Below the pieces are notes generated by a model. It saw only the letters and a program-made list of their open reading frames with translations, ran no database searches and was not told the DNA's origin. The translations under genes were made by a program, and so were the position numbers. Shown piece by piece: positions 53,805-62,452 of a stretch of 64,000 nt of DNA. Within the stretch, counting starts at the first letter, position 1; each line of letters starts with the position of its first letter. This DNA is from Tissierella_A sp964489715 (GTDB taxonomy: Bacteria > Bacillota > Clostridia > Tissierellales > Tissierellaceae). The stretch is taken from contig CAZBAK010000002.1 in the NCBI GenBank assembly GCA_964489715.1, forward strand, positions 1 to 64,000. The letters run 5' to 3'.

Positions 53805-53834
53805 ATTATATAGTATAGCGAGGTAAAGTGTCAA
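53805..53834 (-). promoter_or_regulatory. Predicted promoter of the leu operon
   Basis: Consensus TTGACA (53834-53829) and TATAAT (53810-53805) on the minus strand with an 18-base spacer; start near 53798. Confidence 0.85.
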
Positions 53835-53882
53835 GCTTTATTTCTAAGATTCTTTATATTTAGAATATTTAAGCATTATTTC

Positions 53883-54746
53883 CTATATCTCATTATCTAT
53901 AAAAGTGCTGCCCTTGGCCTCTATTACGTCATTTATTGTGGTAAAGGCATTTGTGTCCACAGCTTCAATTATATTTTTAAGCCTAACTATTTCATTGCTA
54001 TTTACAACTAGATATATTACCATCTTTTTTACCTTCTTGTATGAACCCATGCCTTCTAAAAATGTAACGCTTCTATTTAACTCATTTCTAATCTCTTCAG
54101 CTAGAGCTTCACCCTTATCTGATATTATAAAGACACTTTTTCTAACATTGAGGCCTACTCTTACCCTATCTAATATCTTCGAACTAGTAATTATTGCAAT
54201 TATAGTATAGATAGCTGCTGTAAAATCAAATAATAGGGAGGATAGGATAACTATAAGACTATTTACAGTCATTAGGCTAGTTCCTATACTTATGCCATAT
54301 CTTCTCCTTAGGATAGTGGCTAAAATATCAAGACCATCCTGGCACATCCTATTTTTAAAAAGTAAACCCACTCCACTACCATTTAAAACTCCTCCTATTA
54401 TTGCTGCTATTAAAATATCATCTGTTGGAGCATATCTACCTAGGCCGCTGGTTAAGGTAAGTAGGAGGGAGAAAACTAGCATGGATATGGAGCCATATAG
54501 GGCAAAGTGCCTATCAACCTTTTTAAATCCATATAAAAATATAGGGAGATTTAGCAAGAATACAGTAATACCCGTAGGTATAGTAAATAAATACTGTACC
54601 ATTATACTTATTCCCCCTATGCCACCACTTAAGAGCTTATTTGGAATAAAGAAAAGATTTATAGCTATGGCACACAATGAGTTTGCAAATAATATGATCA
54701 AAAGATTGGTCAATATTCTTTTCCATTTCTTGCTGGATTTATTCAT
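53883..54746 (-). CDS. YitT-family membrane protein (DUF161/DUF2179)
   Basis: 287 residues: five membrane helices in the N-terminal 200 with ANSLCAIAINLFFIPNKLLS and GGIGGISIMVQYLF, then a small ACT-like DUF2179 domain (about 215-275). The family is common in Firmicutes, sometimes in several copies, and has no settled role; metabolite transport is suspected. It directly follows an NhaC antiporter gene and iadA. Confidence 0.9.
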   Translation of the reverse strand: MNKSSKKWKRILTNLLIILFANSLCAIAINLFFIPNKLLSGGIGGISIMVQYLFTIPTGITVFLLNLPIFLYGFKKVDRHFALYGSISMLVFSLLLTLTSGLGRYAPTDDILIAAIIGGVLNGSGVGLLFKNRMCQDGLDILATILRRRYGISIGTSLMTVNSLIVILSSLLFDFTAAIYTIIAIITSSKILDRVRVGLNVRKSVFIISDKGEALAEEIRNELNRSVTFLEGMGSYKKVKKMVIYLVVNSNEIVRLKNIIEAVDTNAFTTINDVIEAKGSTFIDNEI

Positions 54747-54763
54747 CTACTGCTCCTTATCTT

Positions 54764-56176
54764 TTATTTAAAGCTTTCTAATAATCTCTCTTCTCCTGCA
54801 GCATATTTAACCATAGTAATTCCAGTTATTCCATAGATCAAGGAAATAATAGGAGTTATATAATTTAATAGGGCAAAGGGTGCATACTGGGTATAGGAAA
54901 CTTGTAGCATCTCCATGGCAAATACTGCATTGGTACTCCAGGGAATCAGCACTGCTCCCAAGGTTCCACAGTCTTCTATGATCCTAGAAAGATTTCTAGG
55001 CTTTAGATCATGCTTTTCATAGAGTGGAGACATTAAGGTACCTGTCATTACTGCTGAAAAGTGCATGGATCCACTCATCATAGAGGCAAAATAACTCATG
55101 ATCATGGTACTAAAAACCAAACCTCCATCTGTCTTTAGATTTCCAGCTATTCTTCCAAGTATAACATTTAATATTCCTGACTCTCGCATAATTCCACCTA
55201 GTCCCAAGGCAAAGATCATTAGGGCAACTACTCCAGACATGCTTAAAATTCCGCCTCTATTTAATAGATCTAAAACCAAAGGGTTTTCTGATTCTAGTAC
55301 AATTCCACTCCAAAGGGAATTTATAGTTTCAGCTAGTCCTGCTCCTTGATAAAATATAGCTATAAGTGCTCCTATGATACCACCAACTAAAATTGTAAAT
55401 ATTGGAGATTGCTTTTTATATAACATAAAAAATACAATTATTGCAGGAATTAAAGTTATCCAACTAATATTAAAAATCGAGCTTAGAGAATCTGTTATTG
55501 AATTGATATTTGCAACATCTAAGCTATTGCTACCGTAATTAAAGCCTATTATTAAAAATACAATTAAAGATATTATGTATGCTGGGAAAGTTGTATACAC
55601 CATATGTCTAATATGTGTAAAAAGATCTGTTCCAGATACTGCTGGTGCCAGGTTAGTACTATCTGAAAGTGGAGACATCTTATCTCCAAAATAAGCTCCA
55701 GACATTACTGCCCCTGCTGTTATTCCTGGAGGAATACCCAGTCCTGTACCTATTCCCATCATAGCTATACCAACTGTTCCCATAGTAGCCCAGGATGATC
55801 CAGAAGCCAGGGAAGTTATAGAACAAAGTACTATAGCCGTTACCAAAAAGAATCTAGGTGATATGATTTTCAAGCCTGCATAGATAATTGTTGGTACAGT
55901 TCCTGATCCTATCCAGCTTGATATCAATAGACCTACAGCCATTAACAAGACTATAGATTGCATGGCCTGCCTTATCATATTAAAGGCACTATTTTCTAGA
56001 TCCTCGTATTTCACACCTAGTCTCATTGCAAATAATCCCATTATTACCCAACTTATAAACATCAATACCTGTAATTGCAACTTTAAATAGATCAAGCCTA
56101 TGGCCATAAAAACTACTATTGTTCCTAAAGATAAAATTGAATAAGCTAAACTGGGTACTTGTCTTTCATTTTTCAT
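54764..56176 (-). CDS. NhaC-family Na+/H+ antiporter
   Basis: About 470 residues, twelve or so helices. AGAVMSGAYFGDKMSPLSDS is the NhaC signature, with SGSSWATMGTVGIAMMGIG and SGSMHFSAVMTGTLMSPLY. Members exchange Na+ for H+ or carry organic anions such as malate. Start at the ATG at 56174-56176 behind GGAGG. Lying between iadA and yitT in one transcript, it might serve amino acid uptake or release rather than ion balance only. Confidence 0.9.
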   Translation of the reverse strand: MKNERQVPSLAYSILSLGTIVVFMAIGLIYLKLQLQVLMFISWVIMGLFAMRLGVKYEDLENSAFNMIRQAMQSIVLLMAVGLLISSWIGSGTVPTIIYAGLKIISPRFFLVTAIVLCSITSLASGSSWATMGTVGIAMMGIGTGLGIPPGITAGAVMSGAYFGDKMSPLSDSTNLAPAVSGTDLFTHIRHMVYTTFPAYIISLIVFLIIGFNYGSNSLDVANINSITDSLSSIFNISWITLIPAIIVFFMLYKKQSPIFTILVGGIIGALIAIFYQGAGLAETINSLWSGIVLESENPLVLDLLNRGGILSMSGVVALMIFALGLGGIMRESGILNVILGRIAGNLKTDGGLVFSTMIMSYFASMMSGSMHFSAVMTGTLMSPLYEKHDLKPRNLSRIIEDCGTLGAVLIPWSTNAVFAMEMLQVSYTQYAPFALLNYITPIISLIYGITGITMVKYAAGEERLLESFK

Positions 56177-56189
56177 ATAAATTCCTCCT

Positions 56190-57359
56190 TTATTTTTCAA
56201 ATGTTCCCTTAACTATTGCCTGTCCATCCTCTAAAATCATTCTTCCTCTTGCAAAAACTTTATCTATGGATAGATCTTCATTTAAAATTAAGATATCAGC
56301 ATCTGAAGCTTTTTCTAAGCTACCCTTTTGAGGGTATATAGATAATTTCTTAGCCACATTTTTAGTGACCAGCTTTAAAGCGTCCTCTATTTTTATATTT
56401 TCCATTTCCAGCATATCCTTGAATTCACCATAAATAGTTTCTATCTTTGAAGCTGTCATACTTTCTATAGTTCCATCCTCATTGTACTTGGCAGCACTGC
56501 CGTTAGCATCTGAACTCATAGTGATATTTTCTATAGGACCCCCTTGACTAAGATAGATATCCAGGGCTTGACTTGCCTTAAGCGTGTTTGGGAAGAGAGT
56601 CTCCTTATTGAGGCCTGAAGATATATCTATGCTTCCTCCTAGCTTGGCAAATTCTATAGACTTATAGAATAGCTCCTCTGTCCTATTTACATGGGTTGGA
56701 ACTATGTGGGGAATCAAGATAGGTCTTTCATTTACTATTTCAAATATCTTATCTAGTCCCTCCCTATCATCTCCCATATGTAGGTGGAGGATTCCCAATA
56801 TTCCCTTTAGCATTCCTCCAACTCTAACATCAGATAAAGTTCTCAAGAGTTCATGCTTACTAGGATAAGAGCAGCGATGGTCAGATATGGCTAGCTTTAA
56901 TCCTCTTACCTTATCTATTAGGGAGATGTCTTCTCTCACATTGCCCATTATAGTAGGTGATGGGAATTCATAGGCTCCAGTAAAGATATAAGTAGATAGG
57001 CCTTCTCTTTCTAAGCCCTTGGCCTTGGCAAGGAGGGCCTTTAGATCTCTATTTGTTCCATCTGTTCCCAATAGACCTACAAGACTGGTAACTCCAGACT
57101 TTGAGATTTGAGAAAAGTTTATCTCCGGTGTTCTAGTTTCAAATCCTGATTCTCCACCAGCTCCTAATATATGTACATGCTGGTCAATAAAACCAGGTGC
57201 AATTATCTTGTTTTTAGCATCTATAATTTCTATATCTCCTATAATATCTTTTATCCCATCAAAATTTCCAATGGCCTCAATCTTATCATTAGAAATCAGA
57301 ATATCAGCTTCTCCTAGGTATTCTGGTGAGTAAATAGATCCACCTTTAATTAATATCAT
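56190..57359 (-). CDS. iadA: Isoaspartyl dipeptidase
   Basis: Zinc amidohydrolase that cleaves beta-aspartyl dipeptides from damaged proteins. 389 residues from the ATG at 57357-57359 (after GGAGG), equal to the E. coli enzyme. Metal His in FIDQHVHILGAGGESGFETR, the carbamylated lysine in LKLAISDHRCSYPS, and Asp in TMSSDANGSAAKYNEDG are present. It heads the iadA-nhaC-yitT unit. Confidence 0.93.
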   Translation of the reverse strand: MILIKGGSIYSPEYLGEADILISNDKIEAIGNFDGIKDIIGDIEIIDAKNKIIAPGFIDQHVHILGAGGESGFETRTPEINFSQISKSGVTSLVGLLGTDGTNRDLKALLAKAKGLEREGLSTYIFTGAYEFPSPTIMGNVREDISLIDKVRGLKLAISDHRCSYPSKHELLRTLSDVRVGGMLKGILGILHLHMGDDREGLDKIFEIVNERPILIPHIVPTHVNRTEELFYKSIEFAKLGGSIDISSGLNKETLFPNTLKASQALDIYLSQGGPIENITMSSDANGSAAKYNEDGTIESMTASKIETIYGEFKDMLEMENIKIEDALKLVTKNVAKKLSIYPQKGSLEKASDADILILNEDLSIDKVFARGRMILEDGQAIVKGTFEK

Positions 57360-57500
57360 ATAATCCTCCTCTAAAATTCTTTGTTTATAGGTATCTAATT
57401 TTATATCATATTCTAAATATTGTGTCAACATTAAGATTTTTCTATAAATTCTTTTATAGGGATTTTATTTCTATAACTAGGACCCCTAGCCAAGCATAAA

Positions 57501-57552
57501 AAATAAGCTAGTAAGAAACTCTTTTTTTCTAGAGTTTATTACTAGCTTATTT
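57501..57552 (-). terminator. Terminator after the DUF438 gene
   Basis: Hairpin with arms AAATAAGCTAGTAATAAACTCT and its near complement, ending in a T run on the minus strand, between the DUF438 gene and iadA. Confidence 0.88.
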
Positions 57553-57589
57553 CTACTATGTTTATTTCCTTCTTTTAACTATACTCTTG

Positions 57590-58810
57590 TTAATCTTCTA
57601 CTAATCTTTTTTCCCCTTCAAGCTCTCTTATAGGACTGACATCTTGAACATATTCTAGGGTTCCAAGATATTCTCCCCCTTCATTTCTCACAGCAAAAAA
57701 TCTAATGAGAACAAATCTTTCTCCCATTTGGATCCAAAAGTCCTCACTATCTTTTTTACCTGACTTAAAATCATCTACTATCCTATCTACCATATGGACA
57801 GATCCAGGTGGATGACAGTTAGCCACTTCCCTTCCTATTACCGCCTTTGTACGAGTAAATATCCTGTGCTCTCCCTTAGAGAAGAATTTCACCTTATCAT
57901 TCTTATCTACAAAGGATACTTCTCCAGGAATAACTTCAAATATACTCCTTAACTCTTCTGGACTTAGGGAGCCATTTTCAAACTTGATGCTTCCAGTTTC
58001 TACTTCTTCTTCTTCTACTTTACTTTCTTCATCTCTCGGCTTTATCCGTCTATCTTCCCAGGTCTTTTCTGGGGCAATAAAGGCATATCCTACTTCGTCT
58101 GATTCCTTGTAGATGGCAATCCACTCTTCTTCTGTAAGTGTTTCTAGGCTCATTGGAAACAAGATACTATCTTCTTTAAATATCATCTCTTGTATTTGAT
58201 CCACACAAGCTTCTATCTCTTCAACAAGTTCTCTCTTGTTGCCAATATAGTTTTTTAACTTTAACATTATACTTTTTATCTTTTCTCTTATTTCATCGTC
58301 TACTCCCCACATAACCTTAGGTGGAGCTGTTACCCCATGTTTTTCCAGATAGGGAAATATTAGATTTTCCTTTCTACTATAGTGCTTGTCTATATCCCAT
58401 AAAAAGTTAAAATCTTCTCTCAACTTTAATACATTTTCCTCTGAATCCTCATCTTTAAAGTCTTCTAAATTTGGATTTAAAGTGCCTTCTATATATTCTT
58501 CTAAAGCTTCATTTTCTTTTTTCAATGTGTATACTGGATGGCCTGGAACTTGCTCTGGGTGATGGATTTCATCTAAAGACCCTTTAAAAACTGCTGCATG
58601 AACATCACATAGATTTTGTATCTCTTCAATAGGAAGTCCTTCCTTCACAAGCTGAACTTCCATCCTTCCTATTTCAGCTGGAGAAACCCCATCTATTACC
58701 TTTGCAAATTTTTCCCTAACCTCTTCTACAGTCTTTCCTTCATGGAGTTCTCTTATTACTTCCTTTAGCTTTTCCTGCCTATACTTACTATTGTTCAATC
58801 CTTCGCTCAT
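57590..58810 (-). CDS. DUF438-hemerythrin-PAS protein
   Basis: 406 residues in three parts: DUF438 (about 15-85, GLPIEEIQNLCDVHAAVFKG), a hemerythrin HHE domain (about 85-240, with HHPEQVPGHP, DIDKHYSRKENLIFPYLEKH and MIFKEDSILFPM, enough His and Glu for a di-iron site) and a PAS domain (about 290-400, EVIPGEVSFVDKNDKVKFFS). Probably a cytosolic oxygen, nitric oxide or redox sensor; no kinase domain follows. It stands alone as a transcript. Confidence 0.9.
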   Translation of the reverse strand: MSEGLNNSKYRQEKLKEVIRELHEGKTVEEVREKFAKVIDGVSPAEIGRMEVQLVKEGLPIEEIQNLCDVHAAVFKGSLDEIHHPEQVPGHPVYTLKKENEALEEYIEGTLNPNLEDFKDEDSEENVLKLREDFNFLWDIDKHYSRKENLIFPYLEKHGVTAPPKVMWGVDDEIREKIKSIMLKLKNYIGNKRELVEEIEACVDQIQEMIFKEDSILFPMSLETLTEEEWIAIYKESDEVGYAFIAPEKTWEDRRIKPRDEESKVEEEEVETGSIKFENGSLSPEELRSIFEVIPGEVSFVDKNDKVKFFSKGEHRIFTRTKAVIGREVANCHPPGSVHMVDRIVDDFKSGKKDSEDFWIQMGERFVLIRFFAVRNEGGEYLGTLEYVQDVSPIRELEGEKRLVED

Positions 58811-59005
58811 AATATCCCTCCAGAGATTTATTTTTTAAATCTATATTTGCTTCAACTATACTTATACCCATAATAGCCTATATCTAAATGAAAATCTTAA
58901 AACTAGTTTATAATTATAGGACTATCTCTCCTCCTTTTATGATAATATAGTAGAAAAGATTAAATTTTTAAATCAAGTAATTTATACCTAGGAGGACTTA
59001 AATAT

Positions 59006-59890
59006 ATGAAGAAAGTATTTAAATTTATTAGCTCAATCCTATTCTTGGGAATTATATTTCTAGCCTTTTTATTTGTAAGGGACAATATCCAGGATCAGGG
59101 GGATCTTCCAGAAGAAGATTATCACAGCCAATACATATGTGTTTTGGATAGGGAGGATAAATCTATAATAGCTAAACTCAACTCTAGCAGCAAGGCCTAT
59201 CCAGCATCCTTAACTAAAATCATGACCACCCTAGTAGCTCTAGAAGAAATAGAGGATATATCCCAAACTGCTCCAGTAGATGTAGCCACCTATCAGGATA
59301 TGGTAAGTAAAAATGCATCTATGGCAGGTTTTTATGGCCGTGAACCCACTAGCTATAGGGATCTGCTCTATGGCACCATCCTATCTTCTGGTGGAGAAGC
59401 TGCCAATTCTCTAGCTATAAATATCTCCAATTCTACTGAAGAATTTGTCAAGCTTATGAACCTTAAGGCCAAGGAATTAGAATTAAAGGATACTAACTTT
59501 ACAAATCCAGAAGGCCTACACAATAAGGATCAATACACCACTGCAGAGGATATGGCTAAACTACTAGACCATGCCTTAGAAGATGGAGACTTTAGGGCCA
59601 TATTTACCAAGGAATCTTTTTTAACCACATCTACCTTGGACCATCCGGGAGGAATCCAATTAAGATCCACTGTACTTTCAGTTTTACACCGCTTTCCCCA
59701 GGATGGCTTCCAGATAATAGGCGGTAAATCTGGGACTACTTCAGAAGCTGGCCAGTGTTGGGCCAGTCTTGGAATAAAGGATAACAAGGAATACATTGTA
59801 ATAGTCATGGGAGCAGAATTAAAGGATGTAAGTCATCCAACTAACAAGCATATAGAAGACACAATAAAACTTTATGAAAATATAAAATAA
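59006..59890 (+). CDS. D-alanyl-D-alanine carboxypeptidase, S11 family
   Basis: Trims the terminal D-Ala of peptidoglycan stem peptides. 294 residues: one N-terminal membrane helix (6-24), SxxK in ASLTK (Ser68, Lys71), third motif KSGTTS (241-246). The middle SxN motif reads SSGGEAAN, with Gly where Asn is usual. It is smaller than PBP5-type enzymes because the C-terminal beta domain and amphipathic anchor are missing; the N-terminal helix replaces them. Sole plus-strand gene of this region. Confidence 0.9.
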   Translation: MKKVFKFISSILFLGIIFLAFLFVRDNIQDQGDLPEEDYHSQYICVLDREDKSIIAKLNSSSKAYPASLTKIMTTLVALEEIEDISQTAPVDVATYQDMVSKNASMAGFYGREPTSYRDLLYGTILSSGGEAANSLAINISNSTEEFVKLMNLKAKELELKDTNFTNPEGLHNKDQYTTAEDMAKLLDHALEDGDFRAIFTKESFLTTSTLDHPGGIQLRSTVLSVLHRFPQDGFQIIGGKSGTTSEAGQCWASLGIKDNKEYIVIVMGAELKDVSHPTNKHIEDTIKLYENIK

Positions 59891-59927
59891 ATAGACCTGA
59901 GTCAATTTACAGACTCAGGTCTATTTT
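59889..59927. terminator. Bidirectional terminator
   Basis: Hairpin AAATAGACCTGAGTC/GACTCAGGTCTATTT with T tails, between the converging carboxypeptidase and yaaA genes. Confidence 0.92.
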
Positions 59928-60685
59928 TATAATCTTTCTTCTTCTTTTTCTATAAAAACATAGTTACTAGGATCAGATAAGTCTTCCCTAAAGACATAAT
60001 CCAATCTATTATATTTTTTAATCTCCTGTGGATCTTCAATCTTGTTTTCTGCCATAAATCTCACTATGTCTCCCCTTGCCATCTTGGCTAGGGTTCCCTT
60101 TTCTATAACTCTTCCCTGGATTATCTGGCCAAATCTAAGCTTAATCATACTAGTATCGTCGTCTAAATATTTAGAAATTGCCCTGCTATATTCCACTGAA
60201 GCCAGATCTATAATACAACCTGTCTCTCCAAAGAGTTTTTTGGCAATCTTATCCTCCCAAAAACTATACAATGAACTATACTTCCAATCTATTAACTTGG
60301 ATTTCATCTCCAATCTATAGGGAACAATACCATCAAAGGGTCTGACTATACCATAAAAGCCTGATAGGATTCGTAAATGCTCTTCTAAATAATCCAGCTC
60401 CTCATAGGAAAACACATCTGAACCCATATATTGATATTGTAGCCCTTGAAAGGATAAGATAGCTGGGGTTAAATTACTATATAAGTCCATAACTTGGATT
60501 CTTTCAAAGTTTTGCCTTGTAAGATTATCACTAGCTTTCCAAATAGATTGTAAATCATCATAGCTTAAGCTCTGAAGATAGTCTTTTAATATTTGGGTCT
60601 CCTCCATAAATTCAGGCATCTGCCTATGGACCAGGCTATCATTATCTCGCTTCATCGTTTTAGCAGGGGATATTATAATCCTAAT
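59927..60685 (-). CDS. yaaA: Peroxide stress protein YaaA (UPF0246)
   Basis: Lowers free iron during peroxide stress in E. coli and binds DNA. About 252 residues: IIISPAKTMKRDND at the start and SGFYGIVRPFDGIVPYRLEM, KLRFGQIIQGRVIEKGT and MARGDIVRFMAEN further on. The family begins M-(K/R)-I-(I/L)-I-S-P-A-K. Here that position is ATT (60683-60685), eight bases after GGGAG; the only in-frame standard start is a GTG inside that site. So an ATT start is likely, otherwise GTG at 60692-60694. Confidence 0.9.
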   Translation of the reverse strand: MRIIISPAKTMKRDNDSLVHRQMPEFMEETQILKDYLQSLSYDDLQSIWKASDNLTRQNFERIQVMDLYSNLTPAILSFQGLQYQYMGSDVFSYEELDYLEEHLRILSGFYGIVRPFDGIVPYRLEMKSKLIDWKYSSLYSFWEDKIAKKLFGETGCIIDLASVEYSRAISKYLDDDTSMIKLRFGQIIQGRVIEKGTLAKMARGDIVRFMAENKIEDPQEIKKYNRLDYVFREDLSDPSNYVFIEKEEERL

Positions 60686-60750
60686 AGCTATCACTCCCTA
60701 TAATCTAGAATTAATATATATCATATCATTTATATAAGATAAAGTTAAGA

Positions 60751-60807
60751 AATTAATAAGCTGGGCAAGAAATATTTAAAAATTATTCTTTACCCAGCTT
60801 ATTAATT
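60751..60807 (-). terminator. Terminator after the permease gene
   Basis: Large hairpin with arms AATTAATAAGCTGGG/CCCAGCTTATTAATT enclosing a partly paired AT-rich loop. It separates the purine permease from yaaA. Confidence 0.75.
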
Positions 60808-60858
60808 ATTATTTTAATTTAGTTTTTCTTCTACATTATAATTACTTAACTTTAAATT

Positions 60859-62439
60859 TTATACATATTCAAAATCATCATCTGCTTTAAACCAAGTTTT
60901 TCTCTGTAAATGTAAGAAGTAACTAATAACAGCGACTATTACATATCCTATTGCAAATTCAGATTTTAAATTTAATCCTAACTGTCCTGCATGAATAAAT
61001 CCTGTTGCAGATAAAACAGCTGCTACAAGTGATACTATAGCCACTTTATCTAATCTTTTATCAATTATAAATACAGTGATTGAACTAAGCAATATTCCAA
61101 TCAATATTGCTCCTGATTTTACCCCCGAAACACCATTCCACATTACACCATTCTCCATAAGAGCGCTTGTTACTTCTGCTCCATATCCATCTAAACCATT
61201 CGCTTGGATTTCATTCCAAACTCCTACTGATCCTAAAGTTCCTGAAATTTGACTAAACATATAATCAGCCACCGGAGGTACCATTGCAATCCCAACTGCA
61301 GCATAATGTTTAACTTTTACTTCTTTAAATGCTTGTGCTACCATAACTATAGCACACCAGAGAAATGTTACTGCACAAACTGCCGGAGGTACCATTTCGC
61401 TTAAAAATGTAAATAGCCCGAATACCCCTGCTAGTCCTAAAACAATTCCTGTAATAGCTGAATAACCTATACCTGCATCTGTTTTTTTAAGTCCTGCGTG
61501 TCCTAACCATACTGTATTAGGAACCACTCCTCCAAATACTGCAGATACCATTGTACAAATTCCATCTGCAAACTGAGCTTCTCTAACAGAGTAATTATCG
61601 CCTGCTACTTGTGCCGATTCAACATTATCCATAGTTTCAACAAAGTTATATATTTCCACTGGGATAATTATTGCTAAGTAAGGTATAACAACAGCAAAAC
61701 CATTAATTAATCCTTGTACTGTTGTAACTGGATTGGGGAAATAAAATCCTACACCTGTAAAGTCAACTTGTGTCCTTCCTAATGCATATGCATATACTAT
61801 ACCACCAACAATTGCTACAGCTATTGGTGGGATTTTTTTAGGAAATAAATAACCTCCAAATACCCCTAATAAGGCTACTGCCAAAACTGGTAAACCAACT
61901 AACGGATCTCCATATACATCAAATACACCTTGGGTAGCCATCCAAATAAATCCAATCCCTGCAATAGTTCCAAGTAGTGCAGCTCTAGGCAATTTATCTT
62001 TTACCCATTGTCCAAAGAAACCACCTATAAACTCAATCACACCACCTATAAAGCATGCTGCAACTGCTGCTGACCAAGCAAGTTCTGGGTCTCCTAAGCC
62101 ATAGCTAAGTGGCATTATAACACCATATAGGATAACAAACATTGCTGGAGTGGAGACACCTGAGGGCAATGCAGTAACATCTGTTCTATTTTCTTTTTTA
62201 GCAAGCCTATAACCCATATAAGCATACCACAGTCCACCAACTAATAAGCCAATTGACATTCCTGGTATAACTCTTCCAAATACTATCTCATCAGGCCATC
62301 CTAGTACCCCGCTAAGAGTTGCTATCACTATAATATAATTTATTATATTATTTGGGATAAGGTAAGCTAACCCTCCAATATCTCCTCTACGAAAAAATTT
62401 TATTTTATTAATGGTTCCATCAGAATTTGAATTTGTCAT
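60859..62439 (-). CDS. NCS2-type (AzgA-like) purine permease
   Basis: 526 residues, about thirteen membrane helices. GDIGGLAYLIPNNIINYI, the ALPSGVSTPAMF substrate strand, IPVEIYNFVETMDNVESAQ and DGICTMVSAVFGG identify the xanthine/uracil/AzgA (NCS2) superfamily. It starts 13 bases after an adenine deaminase gene, so adenine or hypoxanthine is the likely cargo. Confidence 0.88.
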   Translation of the reverse strand: MTNSNSDGTINKIKFFRRGDIGGLAYLIPNNIINYIIVIATLSGVLGWPDEIVFGRVIPGMSIGLLVGGLWYAYMGYRLAKKENRTDVTALPSGVSTPAMFVILYGVIMPLSYGLGDPELAWSAAVAACFIGGVIEFIGGFFGQWVKDKLPRAALLGTIAGIGFIWMATQGVFDVYGDPLVGLPVLAVALLGVFGGYLFPKKIPPIAVAIVGGIVYAYALGRTQVDFTGVGFYFPNPVTTVQGLINGFAVVIPYLAIIIPVEIYNFVETMDNVESAQVAGDNYSVREAQFADGICTMVSAVFGGVVPNTVWLGHAGLKKTDAGIGYSAITGIVLGLAGVFGLFTFLSEMVPPAVCAVTFLWCAIVMVAQAFKEVKVKHYAAVGIAMVPPVADYMFSQISGTLGSVGVWNEIQANGLDGYGAEVTSALMENGVMWNGVSGVKSGAILIGILLSSITVFIIDKRLDKVAIVSLVAAVLSATGFIHAGQLGLNLKSEFAIGYVIVAVISYFLHLQRKTWFKADDDFEYV

Positions 62440-62452
62440 TGTTATTACCTCC

